Below, in pieces: positions 6,940 through 13,011 of a stretch of DNA of 13,011 nt. Both the position numbers and the translations under genes were made by a program. How positions within the stretch are numbered: the first letter of the stretch is position 1; each line of letters opens with the position of its first letter. The notes under the pieces are model-generated. The model ran no database searches. It was given only the letters and a program-made list of their open reading frames with translations, and had not been told where the DNA came from. Origin of the DNA: Streptosporangiaceae bacterium (lineage in GTDB: Bacteria > Actinomycetota > Actinomycetes > Streptosporangiales > Streptosporangiaceae); contig JASIGS010000468.1 in assembly GCA_030052355.1 (NCBI GenBank), positions 1 through 13,011 on the forward strand, written 5' to 3'.

Positions 6940-7227
6940 ATGGACAGACTGACCGAACAGCAGATAACCGAGGCACTGGAAGGAGTGCCGGGCTGGGACC
7001 GGCAGGGAGACGCGATCGTGCACGTCGCGACGCTGGCCGACTTCGCCGCGGCGATGCTGTACGTGGGCGCCGTGGCCTACCTGGCGGAGAAAGCCAGCCA
7101 CCACCCGGACTTCTTGATCGAGTGGAACAAGGTCACGCTGACTCTGTCGACGCACTCGGCGGGCGGGCTGACGACGAACGACTTCGGCCTGGCCGGGAGG
7201 ATAAACCGGCTAGAAGGTCCCGCGTAG
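6940..7227 (+). CDS. 4a-hydroxytetrahydrobiopterin dehydratase (pterin-4a-carbinolamine dehydratase)
   Basis: The 95-residue protein dehydrates 4a-hydroxytetrahydropterins, recycling pterin cofactor after aromatic amino acid hydroxylation; many bacteria keep it without an obvious hydroxylase. The active-site pattern is complete: EKASHHPD (H54, H55, P56), W63, THS (H72), and NDFGLA (D81). Length and the N-terminus MDRLTEQQITEALEGVPGW match the family. ATG at 6940 has a purine-rich GGGGGAGG, though it is unusually close. An in-frame TTG at 6901 has a better-spaced GGAAGGGGG but adds residues unlike family N-termini. The gene is divergent from gcvT, sharing about 75 nt of promoter space. No phenylalanine hydroxylase gene is nearby, so the physiological substrate is open. 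Confidence 0.93.
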   Translation: MDRLTEQQITEALEGVPGWDRQGDAIVHVATLADFAAAMLYVGAVAYLAEKASHHPDFLIEWNKVTLTLSTHSAGGLTTNDFGLAGRINRLEGPA

Positions 7228-7266
7228 GGGTGCTGAGCTCGGCATACTCGGCCGGTCAAGGCCAGG

Positions 7267-7296
7267 GCTCGGGCCCGCGAGCGCCGGGAACCCGGC
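7267..7296 (+). terminator. two small adjacent hairpins after the pterin dehydratase gene
   Basis: GCTCG (7267-7271) pairs with CGAGC (7278-7282), and immediately after it GCCGG (7283-7287) pairs with CCGGC (7292-7296) across a 4-nt loop. They lie 40-70 nt past the stop of the pterin dehydratase gene and just before the possible leader ORF of the topoisomerase. No T-run follows, so termination is only a guess; an attenuator-like role is equally possible. Confidence 0.2.
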
Positions 7297-7316
7297 ACCC
7301 CGTGGAAGGAAATACC

Positions 7317-7385
7317 GTGCTGATCGTGGTCGAAGCGATCGTTGCATCGAGACTGTGCCGCCAGGACACCGGATGCGGACGATGA
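7317..7385 (+). CDS. possible 22-aa leader peptide upstream of the topoisomerase
   Basis: GTG at 7317 has a good ribosome site (GGAAGGA at 7304-7310) and begins a 22-codon ORF (MLIVVEAIVASRLCRQDTGC plus GR). It ends at TGA 7383-7385, overlapping an in-frame ATG of the topoisomerase gene at 7382 (ATGA). Translation of the leader could therefore set the start of the next gene. The ORF is too short to judge by codon use, and chance is quite possible. Confidence 0.25.
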   Translation: MLIVVEAIVASRLCRQDTGCGR

Positions 7386-8416
7386 GCTCAGCCACGGAGC
7401 CCGGTGGCTCGGCGGTGCCTGGGCTGACGCGGGCTGATCCGCGCAGTCCCGGTATCACCCGGATCCGCACGAAAGACGGTTTTCGCTATTACGGCCCGTC
7501 GGGCGCGGACGTCACCGACGCGACGACCTTGCAGCGGCTCCGATCGCTAGCGATCCCGCCCGCCTGGCGGGACGTCTGGATCTCGCCGGACCCGGCCGGT
7601 CACATTCAGGCGACGGGCGTTGACAGCCGGGGCCGCACGCAGTACCGCTACCACGAACTCTGGCGACAGCAGCGTGACGCTCTCAAGTTCGACCACATGC
7701 TGCGCTTCGCCGGCTCGCTGCCCGCGTTGCGCGCCGCCGTGCAGCGCGATCTGAGCCGCCGTGTCATGAGCCGCGATCACGTGTCCGCTGCTGCGGTCAG
7801 GCTGATCGACCTGGGCCTGTTCCGCATCGGCGGCGAGCGGTACGCAGAACTCGACCACCATTACGGCGTGACGACGCTCGAGAAGCAGGACGTTCGCGTC
7901 GGCCGCGACGGTGTGACCTTCGATTACGTGGCCAAAGAGGGTAAGCGGCGGGCGATTGCCATCCACGACAGAGCTGTCCTGCCGACCGTTCGCTCGCTCG
8001 CAAACAGCGACACCGGATTGGACACGTTGCTCAGCTGGCAGGCCGACGGCGGCTGGCGCCGGCTGCACTCTTACGACGTCAGCGCCTATATCGCGGACAA
8101 CGCTGGCGGACACTTCACCGCGAAGGAGTTCCGGACCTGGAACGCCACCGTGCTGATGGCCCTGCTGCTGGCCAGCGCGGAACCTGCAGCTACCCAGCGC
8201 GGTGCCGAGAGGGTAATCACCGCCAGCATCCGCGGAGTTGCTGACCTGCTCGGAGACACCCCGGCGGTGGCCCGAGCGTCCTACATTGACCCTCGCCTCA
8301 TCAGCCGCTACGAATCAGAGCGCCAGCTGCCGTCGATCCCGGTCCTGCCCGCCGAGCTGCCGGTCGGTGCGCTGGCCGAGACTGCGGTTGCCACGCTGCT
8401 CACGCCCGGTGCGTGA
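7373..8416 (+). CDS. DNA topoisomerase IB
   Basis: This is a poxvirus-like bacterial type IB topoisomerase of 347 residues. It relaxes supercoils by nicking one strand through a 3'-phosphotyrosine. The N-terminal DNA-binding domain (about 25-105) includes IPPAWRDVWISPDPAGHIQA and the linker YRYHELWR. The catalytic domain shows R151 (LGLFRIGGERYAE), K188 (FDYVAKEGKRR), R254 (HFTAKEFRTWNAT) and nucleophile Y304 (RASYIDPR). The fifth catalytic position, His in vaccinia and Asn in the Deinococcus enzyme, is Asp here (D295 in LLGDTPAVARASY). ATG at 7373 has AGGA six bases upstream; ATG at 7382 overlaps the stop of a short upstream ORF, and GTG at 7355 is also in frame, so the first few residues are uncertain. 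It stands alone on the plus strand, with a strong hairpin about 80 nt downstream. Confidence 0.93.
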   Translation: MRTMSSATEPGGSAVPGLTRADPRSPGITRIRTKDGFRYYGPSGADVTDATTLQRLRSLAIPPAWRDVWISPDPAGHIQATGVDSRGRTQYRYHELWRQQRDALKFDHMLRFAGSLPALRAAVQRDLSRRVMSRDHVSAAAVRLIDLGLFRIGGERYAELDHHYGVTTLEKQDVRVGRDGVTFDYVAKEGKRRAIAIHDRAVLPTVRSLANSDTGLDTLLSWQADGGWRRLHSYDVSAYIADNAGGHFTAKEFRTWNATVLMALLLASAEPAATQRGAERVITASIRGVADLLGDTPAVARASYIDPRLISRYESERQLPSIPVLPAELPVGALAETAVATLLTPGA

Positions 8417-8497
8417 TGGACGGCACGCGGCCACGGGAATCGTGATGCGCGCTCATCCGGCGCCGCCGGCGAACTTGCGGCGAGTCCGTGCACGATG

Positions 8498-8538
8498 CGG
8501 GGCGGAGCGCGCGACCCCCGTGCGTGCGCTCCGCCCCG
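8498..8538 (+). terminator. strong GC hairpin, probable terminator of the topoisomerase gene
   Basis: Thirteen consecutive bases at 8498-8510 (CGGGGCGGAGCGC) pair perfectly with 8526-8538, and three further pairs (one G-U) extend the stem inward to a 9-nt loop. It lies 81 nt after the topoisomerase stop. Only a weak T-containing tail follows (ATTGTCTT), so factor-assisted termination or a role as an RNA structure on either strand is possible. Confidence 0.45.
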
Positions 8539-8588
8539 ATTGTCTTCGCCTGCGGGCGGCGCCACGCCCCCGGCTGGCGTCGCCCACA

Positions 8589-8692
8589 GGACGAAGATCC
8601 CCGTTGGCGCGACCCTCGTCGCCGCGAGCCGCTCAGAACGGCCGCGGCCGAAAGACCCCGCCGGGATCGGACGGCCCCGGACGAAGGTCCCC
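8589..8692. promoter_or_regulatory. cluster of three DosR/DevR-like boxes
   Basis: Three 14-nt sequences align without gaps: GGACGAAGATCCCC (8589-8602), GGCCGAAAGACCCC (8646-8659) and GGACGAAGGTCCCC (8679-8692). Read on the minus strand they are GGGGATCTTCGTCC, GGGGTCTTTCGGCC and GGGGACCTTCGTCC, close to the core GGGACTTTNGTCCC-type palindrome bound by the hypoxia/redox response regulator DosR (DevR) of mycobacteria and relatives. Centre distances are 57 and 33 nt. The sites are nearly palindromic, so they do not show which gene is controlled; the nearest downstream start on the plus strand is the serine hydrolase, 300 nt away. Confidence 0.45.
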
Positions 8693-8991
8693 CTCCGCGT
8701 CCAACGGTTCCTGCAGCGACGCCCTCCCCCGTCCCGGCTGACCGGACCCGTGCGCCGCATGGGTTTCTAGTTATACACGCTGTCTGCATTCGATCACAGG
8801 TTGTTACGACATTCTGCTGGCAACTTACGGCCGTGGCGTCCGCGGGGAGTCCTGGGTAGGGTGACAGCGGCGGTTCCGGCCGCCACTGGATCCGCGGGCA
8901 GAGCTTCAAGCTCACCGGGCGCTGCAGCAGTGCGCCAGGTCAGTTCTTCCGGCCCGACGTCGCGGATCCGCGGGCGCGAGGAAGGACTGCC

Positions 8992-10515
8992 GTGTCCGCT
9001 CAGCCACGCTCGCTTCCGGATCAGCCGAGCCTGCGCTATCTCAAGATCGAGGCCAAGCGCCGTCTCGCGGCCGGCGAGTTCGCGAGCCTGCACGAGGCTC
9101 AGCTCGCCATCGCGAGGGAGCACGGCCTGCCGAGCTGGGCGGTGCTCAAGGAGCGCGTAGCTGCTCAGCCAGACCACGAGAACCACGCCGTCACCCAGCT
9201 GAAGTGGCTGGTTTCCCGGTTCGGGGCGGCGGACAGCCCGAACTGGGCAGCTCCGGACGAGACCGAGCTGCTCGCGCACTTCAGCGAGCGGTTCCTCGCC
9301 GTCGCGACGCCAGCGCGCATCGTGCAGACTCTGTCGCGCCGTGCCGAGCAACTGCGTGCTGAGCTCGTCGTGTTGCACGCCGATCAGGAACGGGTCAGGG
9401 CACGCATCGGCGGCATGCAGTTCGAATCCGCCGCCGAACCGGAGCCGCCGCATCGGCTGACCGGACTAGCTGTGTACCCCGTCGGGGCGACAGTCACCGA
9501 TCGGAGGGTAGCGGCACCGTCCAGCCGCGTCTCCGGACCGGTGCCGGACGGTGTCACCGCGATCGCTGACACGGCGCTGAGTGAGGTCGGACTGGCCGGA
9601 CTGGTGCTGGCCGGCGGCGGCGCCGACGGCGCCGCCGCCGTGCCCTCCGAGCCGCCGTGGGTCGTCGCGCACGGCTGGGCGGACCTTGACGGGAACGTCC
9701 CGTTGCGCCCCGAGCACCGCTTCCCGGCGATGTCGGTCACCAAGCTGATCACGGCCACGACGGTGCTGCGGCTTGTCGCCGACGGGCTGGCGAGGCTGGA
9801 CAGCCCGGTCAATGATCACCTGCGCGGCGTCCGGCTGGCGGACGACACGGTGACCATCAGGGAACTGCTCAGTCACAGTGCCGGGGTAGACGCCAGCCTC
9901 ACGACGTTCGCCGACGCCGTTCCCGACCTGGTCTCGCTGGCCGGACCGGTGATCTCCTGCGACGGCCCGCGCGGCGAATTCAGCTACAGCAACGCCGGGT
10001 ACGCGGTGCTGGGCCAGCTCATCGCGGACCTGACCGGCGCCAGCTACGCGCAGGCGGCGGACAACCTCGTGCTCCGGCCGCTCGGCATGACGGCCTCGTC
10101 GTTCCCGGCAGCGTGGCCTGGCTCCGCACCGGACGCGGTCAGCGGCTACGAGCTGGCGCCGGATGGCACGTTCACGCAGCTGCCCGGCAAGGTGTGCACG
10201 ATGCCCTCGGCTGGCGGGCTGTGGGCAACCGCCGCTGACCTCGTCCGGTTCGCGTTGTCCTGGTCGTCGCTGCTGCCAGAATCGCTCAGCGGGGAAGCGC
10301 TGACACCGCACGTCGCGCGGAACGCGGCTGTGCATGTCGGCCTGGGCTGGAACGTGAACCCTGAGCGCGGTCTCGCCGGCCACCCGGGCGGCGGCCCGGG
10401 TGGTTCTTCCTCGCTCGTGGTGCTGCTGGCCGAACGGCGGGCCCACGTTGCCCTGACGAACCGGCGCGTCCCGATCGAGCCCGTCAACGGCCAGGTCATA
10501 CGCGCGACGCGCTAA
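8992..10515 (+). CDS. three-part serine hydrolase of the beta-lactamase / PBP-like fold
   Basis: The 507-residue protein has a class C beta-lactamase-type domain from about 185 to the end, with the catalytic motifs S248-V-T-K251, Y332-S-N334 and H464-P-G466 (the family's third motif in HxG form). Such enzymes are esterases, peptidases or beta-lactam-interacting proteins; the substrate is not predictable. Residues 12-55 (LRYLKIEAKRRLAAGEFASL...LPSWAVLKERV) match the short helical leader common ahead of actinobacterial ankyrin-repeat and related proteins. Residues about 65-170 resemble the NTF2-like domain that precedes the hydrolase domain in ORF12/LpqF-type proteins (ending PHRLTGLAVYP). There is no signal peptide or membrane helix, so it should be cytoplasmic, unlike most beta-lactamases. 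GTG at 8992 has GGAAGGA at 8980-8986. A Nudix gene follows after 26 nt, probably in the same operon. Confidence 0.88.
   Translation: MSAQPRSLPDQPSLRYLKIEAKRRLAAGEFASLHEAQLAIAREHGLPSWAVLKERVAAQPDHENHAVTQLKWLVSRFGAADSPNWAAPDETELLAHFSERFLAVATPARIVQTLSRRAEQLRAELVVLHADQERVRARIGGMQFESAAEPEPPHRLTGLAVYPVGATVTDRRVAAPSSRVSGPVPDGVTAIADTALSEVGLAGLVLAGGGADGAAAVPSEPPWVVAHGWADLDGNVPLRPEHRFPAMSVTKLITATTVLRLVADGLARLDSPVNDHLRGVRLADDTVTIRELLSHSAGVDASLTTFADAVPDLVSLAGPVISCDGPRGEFSYSNAGYAVLGQLIADLTGASYAQAADNLVLRPLGMTASSFPAAWPGSAPDAVSGYELAPDGTFTQLPGKVCTMPSAGGLWATAADLVRFALSWSSLLPESLSGEALTPHVARNAAVHVGLGWNVNPERGLAGHPGGGPGGSSSLVVLLAERRAHVALTNRRVPIEPVNGQVIRATR
9612..9640. repeat. perfect 13-bp inverted repeat with 3-nt spacer inside the serine hydrolase gene
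   Basis: CGGCGGCGGCGCC (9612-9624) and its exact reverse complement (9628-9640) flank GAC. It encodes a Gly/Ala-rich loop (AGGGADGAAAV, about residues 207-217) between two strands of the hydrolase domain, a place where family members are usually shorter. It looks like local GC-repeat expansion rather than a control site. Confidence 0.7.
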
Positions 10516-10541
10516 CCGCGCTGCTGTACGCCGGGACGCCG

Positions 10542-10994
10542 ATGCTGACGCCGAGTGCTACGGTCGGGCCGGTGCACACGTTCCCGGTGTCGGTCAAGGG
10601 CGTCGCGGTTCAGGACGGCAAGGTCCTCCTGCTGGAGAACGAGCGGAACGAATGGGAACTGCCCGGCGGCAAGCTCGAGCTCGGCGAAGACCCGGCCGGC
10701 TGCGTCGTGCGCGAGATCGGTGAGGAGACCGGCTGGCAGGTCGCCGCGGGGCCGCTGCTCGATTGCTGGCAGTACCACATCGGTCGGGGCGCCGACGTGC
10801 TGATCGTGACCTACGGCTGCGACGTGCTCTCGGCCGGTCCGCCGGTGCTGAGCGACGAGCACAAGCGGGCTGGCCTGTTCGCGCCCGGCGAGGTAGCCGG
10901 GCTGGCCATGCCGGATGGCTACAAGCGGTCTGTCGCCGCGTGGTTCGCGCGCCAGGCGGATGGCGTCAGTCGAACGCGCACGGCAGGTGCTTGA
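10542..10994 (+). CDS. Nudix hydrolase
   Basis: The 150-residue protein carries an exact Nudix box, G43-x5-E49-x7-R57-E58-I59-x-E61-E62-x-G64-W65, the metal-binding helix that hydrolyses nucleoside diphosphates linked to another group. It starts with the usual strand pattern (FPVSVKGVAVQDGKVLLLEN, then EWELPGGK). Substrate is not predictable: MutT-like oxidised nucleotides, NDP-sugars or others remain possible. ATG at 10542 has GGGAC six bases upstream; GTG at 10572, just before HTFPVSVKG, is a plausible shorter start. It follows the serine hydrolase by 26 nt on the same strand, suggesting co-transcription. Its last 29 nt overlap the convergent P450 gene, and the C-terminal tail (QADGVSRTRTAGA) has no family character. 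Confidence 0.92.
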   Translation: MLTPSATVGPVHTFPVSVKGVAVQDGKVLLLENERNEWELPGGKLELGEDPAGCVVREIGEETGWQVAAGPLLDCWQYHIGRGADVLIVTYGCDVLSAGPPVLSDEHKRAGLFAPGEVAGLAMPDGYKRSVAAWFARQADGVSRTRTAGA

Positions 10995-12249
10995 TCCCGT
11001 TGATGAAGCTCGACGAGAGCCGGTCGGGCTCGCCTGCCGCGCGGATGGTGGGCACGCGGGTCAGCAGTTCCCTGAGCATCGCGGTGATCTCCCTGCGAGC
11101 CAGGTGCGCGCCGAGGCAGAAGTGCGGGCCCGCCGCGCCGAATCCCACGTGCGGGTTCGGCGAGCGGGTGATGTCGAACCGGTCAGGATCGGCGAAGACC
11201 GCCCCGTCGCGGTTGGCCGCCCAGTAGACGAGCACGGCCTTGTCGCCCTCGCGGTAGTCGTGGCCGTTCAGCGTGCAGTCCCTGGTGACCGTGCGGCGCA
11301 TCCAGATGACGGGGGAGACGTACCTGACGATCTCCTCGACCGCGCCGGGCAGCCGTCCCTCGATGTCGGCGAGCAGCAGCTGGCGCTGCTCAGGGTGCTG
11401 CGTCAGCAGGTTCAGCCCGTGCGAGATCGCGTTTCTCGTGGTCTCGTTCCCGGCGACCACCAGCAGGACGAAGAACGAGCCGAGCTCGGCCGGGGTGAGC
11501 TGCTCACCGTCGATGTTGGCGCTGGCGAGCGCGGTGATCAGGTCGTCCTGCGGGTGCTGCTGGCGCGCCGCGGCCTGCTCCATCACCAGGTCCGCCAAGT
11601 CCTTGCCGGCCGTGAGCAGCTGAGTGACGGCCTCGTCGAGGTCCTCGCTGATGAACTCGCGGTCCGCGCCGGACAGGATGATGTTGGTGTTGCGCAGCAC
11701 CATGTCGTAGTGCTCGCCGCCGATACCCATCATCTCGCAGATGATCCGCAGCGGCAGCCTCGTCGACACCTGCTGCACGAAGTCACCGGGGCCGGCCGCA
11801 AGCAGCTCGTCCACGATCGACGCAGCCGTGCGCTGCACGTCTTCCTCGAACTTCTTGATCATCTTCGGCGTGAACGCGCGGGATACGATCCGGCGCAGCC
11901 GGGCGTGCCGCGGGTCGTCCATGTTGATCATGGAGCCGAAGTACTCGTTGAACTCCGGTGGCAGGTCTTCGATGCTGGTGGCGCCCTGGGCTGACGAGAA
12001 CAGGTCGGGCTGCCTGCTCGCCTCCGACACATCGGCGTGCGAAACGAACGCGTAGTAGCCGCCGCCAGGCGTGCTAAACGGGCTCTCCGGTTCCGTGAAG
12101 TACGGCGGGCTCGGCAGCGCGCGTAGCTTGGCGAAGTCGGCGTGCCGCACGTCGAGCGGCTGCTCCCAGAACTCGATGAGCGATATGTCGATGCCGTCGA
12201 CGGTGTTAACACGCGCTGCGCTTGGGTTGGCACTAGCGTCCGCGGTCAT
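10966..12249 (-). CDS. cytochrome P450, CYP124-like
   Basis: The 427-residue soluble P450 has all core motifs: I-helix AGNETT (266-271), ExxR at E306-R309 (EEIVR), and the heme loop FGAAGPHFCLG with thiolate ligand C378. From memory of the family, the segments YFGSMINMDDPRHARLRRIV, PLRIICEMMGI, FFVLLVVAGNETTRNAISHG, WMRRT and FINGIKHLP are very like Mycobacterium CYP124A1, a methyl-branched-lipid omega-hydroxylase that also acts on cholesterol-type substrates, so a lipid or isoprenoid terminal hydroxylase is the best guess. It needs ferredoxin and reductase partners, and none is in the window. ATG at 12249 has GGAGG at good spacing. A perfect palindrome lies just upstream (12268-12282), suggesting repression by a TetR-type regulator. 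The gene is convergent with, and overlaps, the Nudix gene. Confidence 0.95.
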   Translation of the reverse strand: MTADASANPSAARVNTVDGIDISLIEFWEQPLDVRHADFAKLRALPSPPYFTEPESPFSTPGGGYYAFVSHADVSEASRQPDLFSSAQGATSIEDLPPEFNEYFGSMINMDDPRHARLRRIVSRAFTPKMIKKFEEDVQRTAASIVDELLAAGPGDFVQQVSTRLPLRIICEMMGIGGEHYDMVLRNTNIILSGADREFISEDLDEAVTQLLTAGKDLADLVMEQAAARQQHPQDDLITALASANIDGEQLTPAELGSFFVLLVVAGNETTRNAISHGLNLLTQHPEQRQLLLADIEGRLPGAVEEIVRYVSPVIWMRRTVTRDCTLNGHDYREGDKAVLVYWAANRDGAVFADPDRFDITRSPNPHVGFGAAGPHFCLGAHLARREITAMLRELLTRVPTIRAAGEPDRLSSSFINGIKHLPCAFD

Positions 12250-12267
12250 CGGCGGTCCACCTCCGGC

Positions 12268-12282
12268 TAGAACGGCGTTCTA
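12268..12282. promoter_or_regulatory. palindromic operator upstream of the P450 gene
   Basis: TAGAACGGCGTTCTA is a perfect 7-1-7 palindrome whose near edge is 18 nt upstream of the P450 start codon, where it would overlap the transcription start or -10 region (TATTAG reads just outside it on the minus strand). Palindromes with AAC/GTT half-sites are typical TetR-family operators next to lipid and steroid P450 genes. The half-site spacing is 3 nt, not the 2 nt of the KstR consensus, so a different regulator is implied. Confidence 0.55.
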
Positions 12283-12382
12283 ATACCAGTGTGGCAGACC
12301 GGCGTGCGCGCTGGCCATGTTGTGCTCGCCCGGGGGATGACCGCTGTCGTCGCCCCCGGTGGTCAAGCGCGCGGCGTGAGCG

Positions 12383-13011
12383 TCAGCCTCTGAGCGCCGC
12401 CTCCATGGTGCGCGTGCTGCCGGGCTGTCCCGCTGGCGCGGGGCCGTCAGGCCGGCCGGCCGGGGAGGGAACGCGCCGGGCCGCGAGCAACGCGATCGCC
12501 ACCGGGACGGACACGCCGCTCATCTCGACGACCACGCAGGCGATGCTGGCCCTGGGCACCTGCAGGAGCGCCCAGCCGTCGGTGGTCGTCCGCGCGAGCG
12601 CGAGGTCGTCGCCGCGCAGGCCGGCTCTCGTGAGGCACGCAGCGACAGCCTGCAACCGCGCCGCCAGTGCGGCCGGCTGCTCCGCGAGCTGACTACGGAG
12701 CAGCGCATAGGCCGTCGCCAGCCACGGGACAGGCTGTGCCAGCCATCGCTGCGACTCCACCGTGGTCCACGCGCAGGCGACCGGGATGGCGGCGGAGACG
12801 GTGAGCCCGAATCCCGCTAGCGGGCCCTGGCCGGGCGCCGTGGCCGCGTTGCTAACCCGCTGGGCGGGCCCTCCCGGTGCAGTCTGGGACCCGCGCGGCC
12901 TGGCTCTGCGCGCGCCGTGGTCGGACGACTGCCTGGGCACGGCGGTCCCGATCAGCTGGGGCAGCTGGCCCTCGGGCTGACCGCAGGTGACGGTGATCTT
13001 CACCGCGTCGT
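12383..13011 (-). CDS. hypothetical protein (5' end probably beyond the window)
   Basis: This frame is open from the right edge to a stop at 12383. A GTG at 13003 would give 206 residues, but the frame continues upstream and the true start is probably outside. In a sampled 60-nt stretch the codon-position GC pattern fits coding on this strand (third positions about 85% GC, second about 60%). The first 65 residues are low-complexity and basic. Residues about 75-180 look structured: WLAQPVPWLATAYALLRSQL, then helices with AALAARLQAVAACLTRAGL, and a strand-like segment ASIACVVVEMSGVSVPVAIALLAARR that could be a buried strand pair rather than a membrane helix. The C-terminus is Pro/Gly-rich. I recognise no family. 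It lies 133 nt upstream of the P450 gene on the same strand, but the operator in between suggests separate promoters. Confidence 0.5.
   Translation of the reverse strand, partial: DAVKITVTCGQPEGQLPQLIGTAVPRQSSDHGARRARPRGSQTAPGGPAQRVSNAATAPGQGPLAGFGLTVSAAIPVACAWTTVESQRWLAQPVPWLATAYALLRSQLAEQPAALAARLQAVAACLTRAGLRGDDLALARTTTDGWALLQVPRASIACVVVEMSGVSVPVAIALLAARRVPSPAGRPDGPAPAGQPGSTRTMEAALRG

Larger units (their letters stand above)
8417..8991. other. 575-nt stretch without a convincing gene
   Basis: Open frames here on both strands translate to Arg/Pro/Ala-rich low-complexity strings with no family character and no good ribosome site, so I call no gene. The region holds a strong hairpin (8498-8538), three DosR-like boxes (8589-8692), an AT-richer patch at about 8763-8826 that is the best place for a promoter of the serine hydrolase gene, a 13-bp perfect palindrome GAGCTTCAAGCTC (8901-8913), and a 12-bp direct repeat GGATCCGCGGGC at 8888-8899 and 8964-8975. 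Confidence 0.6.

Noticed and set aside
8400..8915. A 171-codon minus-strand frame in the gene-free region
   Set aside because: The translation is Arg/Gly/Ser-rich without any family feature, runs over the hairpin and regulatory boxes, and has no good ribosome site.
8888..8975. A 12-bp direct repeat (GGATCCGCGGGC) as mobile-element target duplication
   Set aside because: The 64 nt between the copies hold no inverted ends or transposase remnant, and short GC-rich repeats are expected in this DNA.
12268..12282. A KstR binding site
   Set aside because: The half-sites match AAC/GTT, but they are separated by three bases instead of the two in the KstR consensus; I keep it only as a generic TetR-type operator.

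Overview
The window is very GC-rich with strongly GC-biased third codon positions, frequent GTG starts, GTGA/ATGA stop-start overlaps and families typical of high-GC Actinomycetes (SigE-type ECF sigma factor, DUF3618, a CYP124-like P450, UBP zinc finger). I read it as chromosomal DNA of an actinomycete. The genus cannot be fixed from the sequence. I see no tRNA, rRNA, CRISPR array, intact insertion sequence or phage module.

Layout, left to right. (1) 1-976, plus strand: the 3' end of an unidentified gene, translationally coupled to a small UBP-type zinc-finger protein; then a 71-nt near-perfect inverted repeat and a 56-aa orphan ORF. (2) 1026-3402, minus strand: an ECF sigma factor whose stop overlaps the GTG start of a membrane-anchored, anti-sigma-like protein, followed by a HAD-family hydrolase. 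(3) 3589-3978, plus: a DUF3618 membrane protein. (4) 4077-6864, minus: gcvT, gcvH and, overlapping gcvH, a PLP-dependent D-amino-acid deaminase/aldolase, forming a compact glycine-centred operon without gcvP. (5) 6940-8416, plus: a pterin-4a-carbinolamine dehydratase divergent from gcvT, then a type IB DNA topoisomerase with a possible 22-codon leader ORF. (6) 8417-8991: a 575-nt non-coding stretch with a strong hairpin and three DosR/DevR-like boxes. (7) 8992-10994, plus: a three-part serine hydrolase (beta-lactamase fold) and a Nudix hydrolase. (8) 10966-13011, minus: an unidentified gene running off the right edge and a CYP124-like cytochrome P450 preceded by a perfect 15-bp palindromic operator; the P450 overlaps the Nudix gene tail to tail by 29 nt.

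How the genes work together: the clear functional units are the sigma/anti-sigma pair and the gcvT-gcvH-deaminase/aldolase operon. In the latter, a glycine-releasing D-threonine-aldolase-type reaction would feed the glycine cleavage system directly; that is inference. The other genes look like ordinary single-gene or two-gene units. I found no clear defence, secretion or mobile system. The points most worth checking are the DosR-like box cluster in a gene-free region, the Asp in a usually Asn/His active-site position of the topoisomerase, the unusual partner of gcvTH, and the P450 operator.
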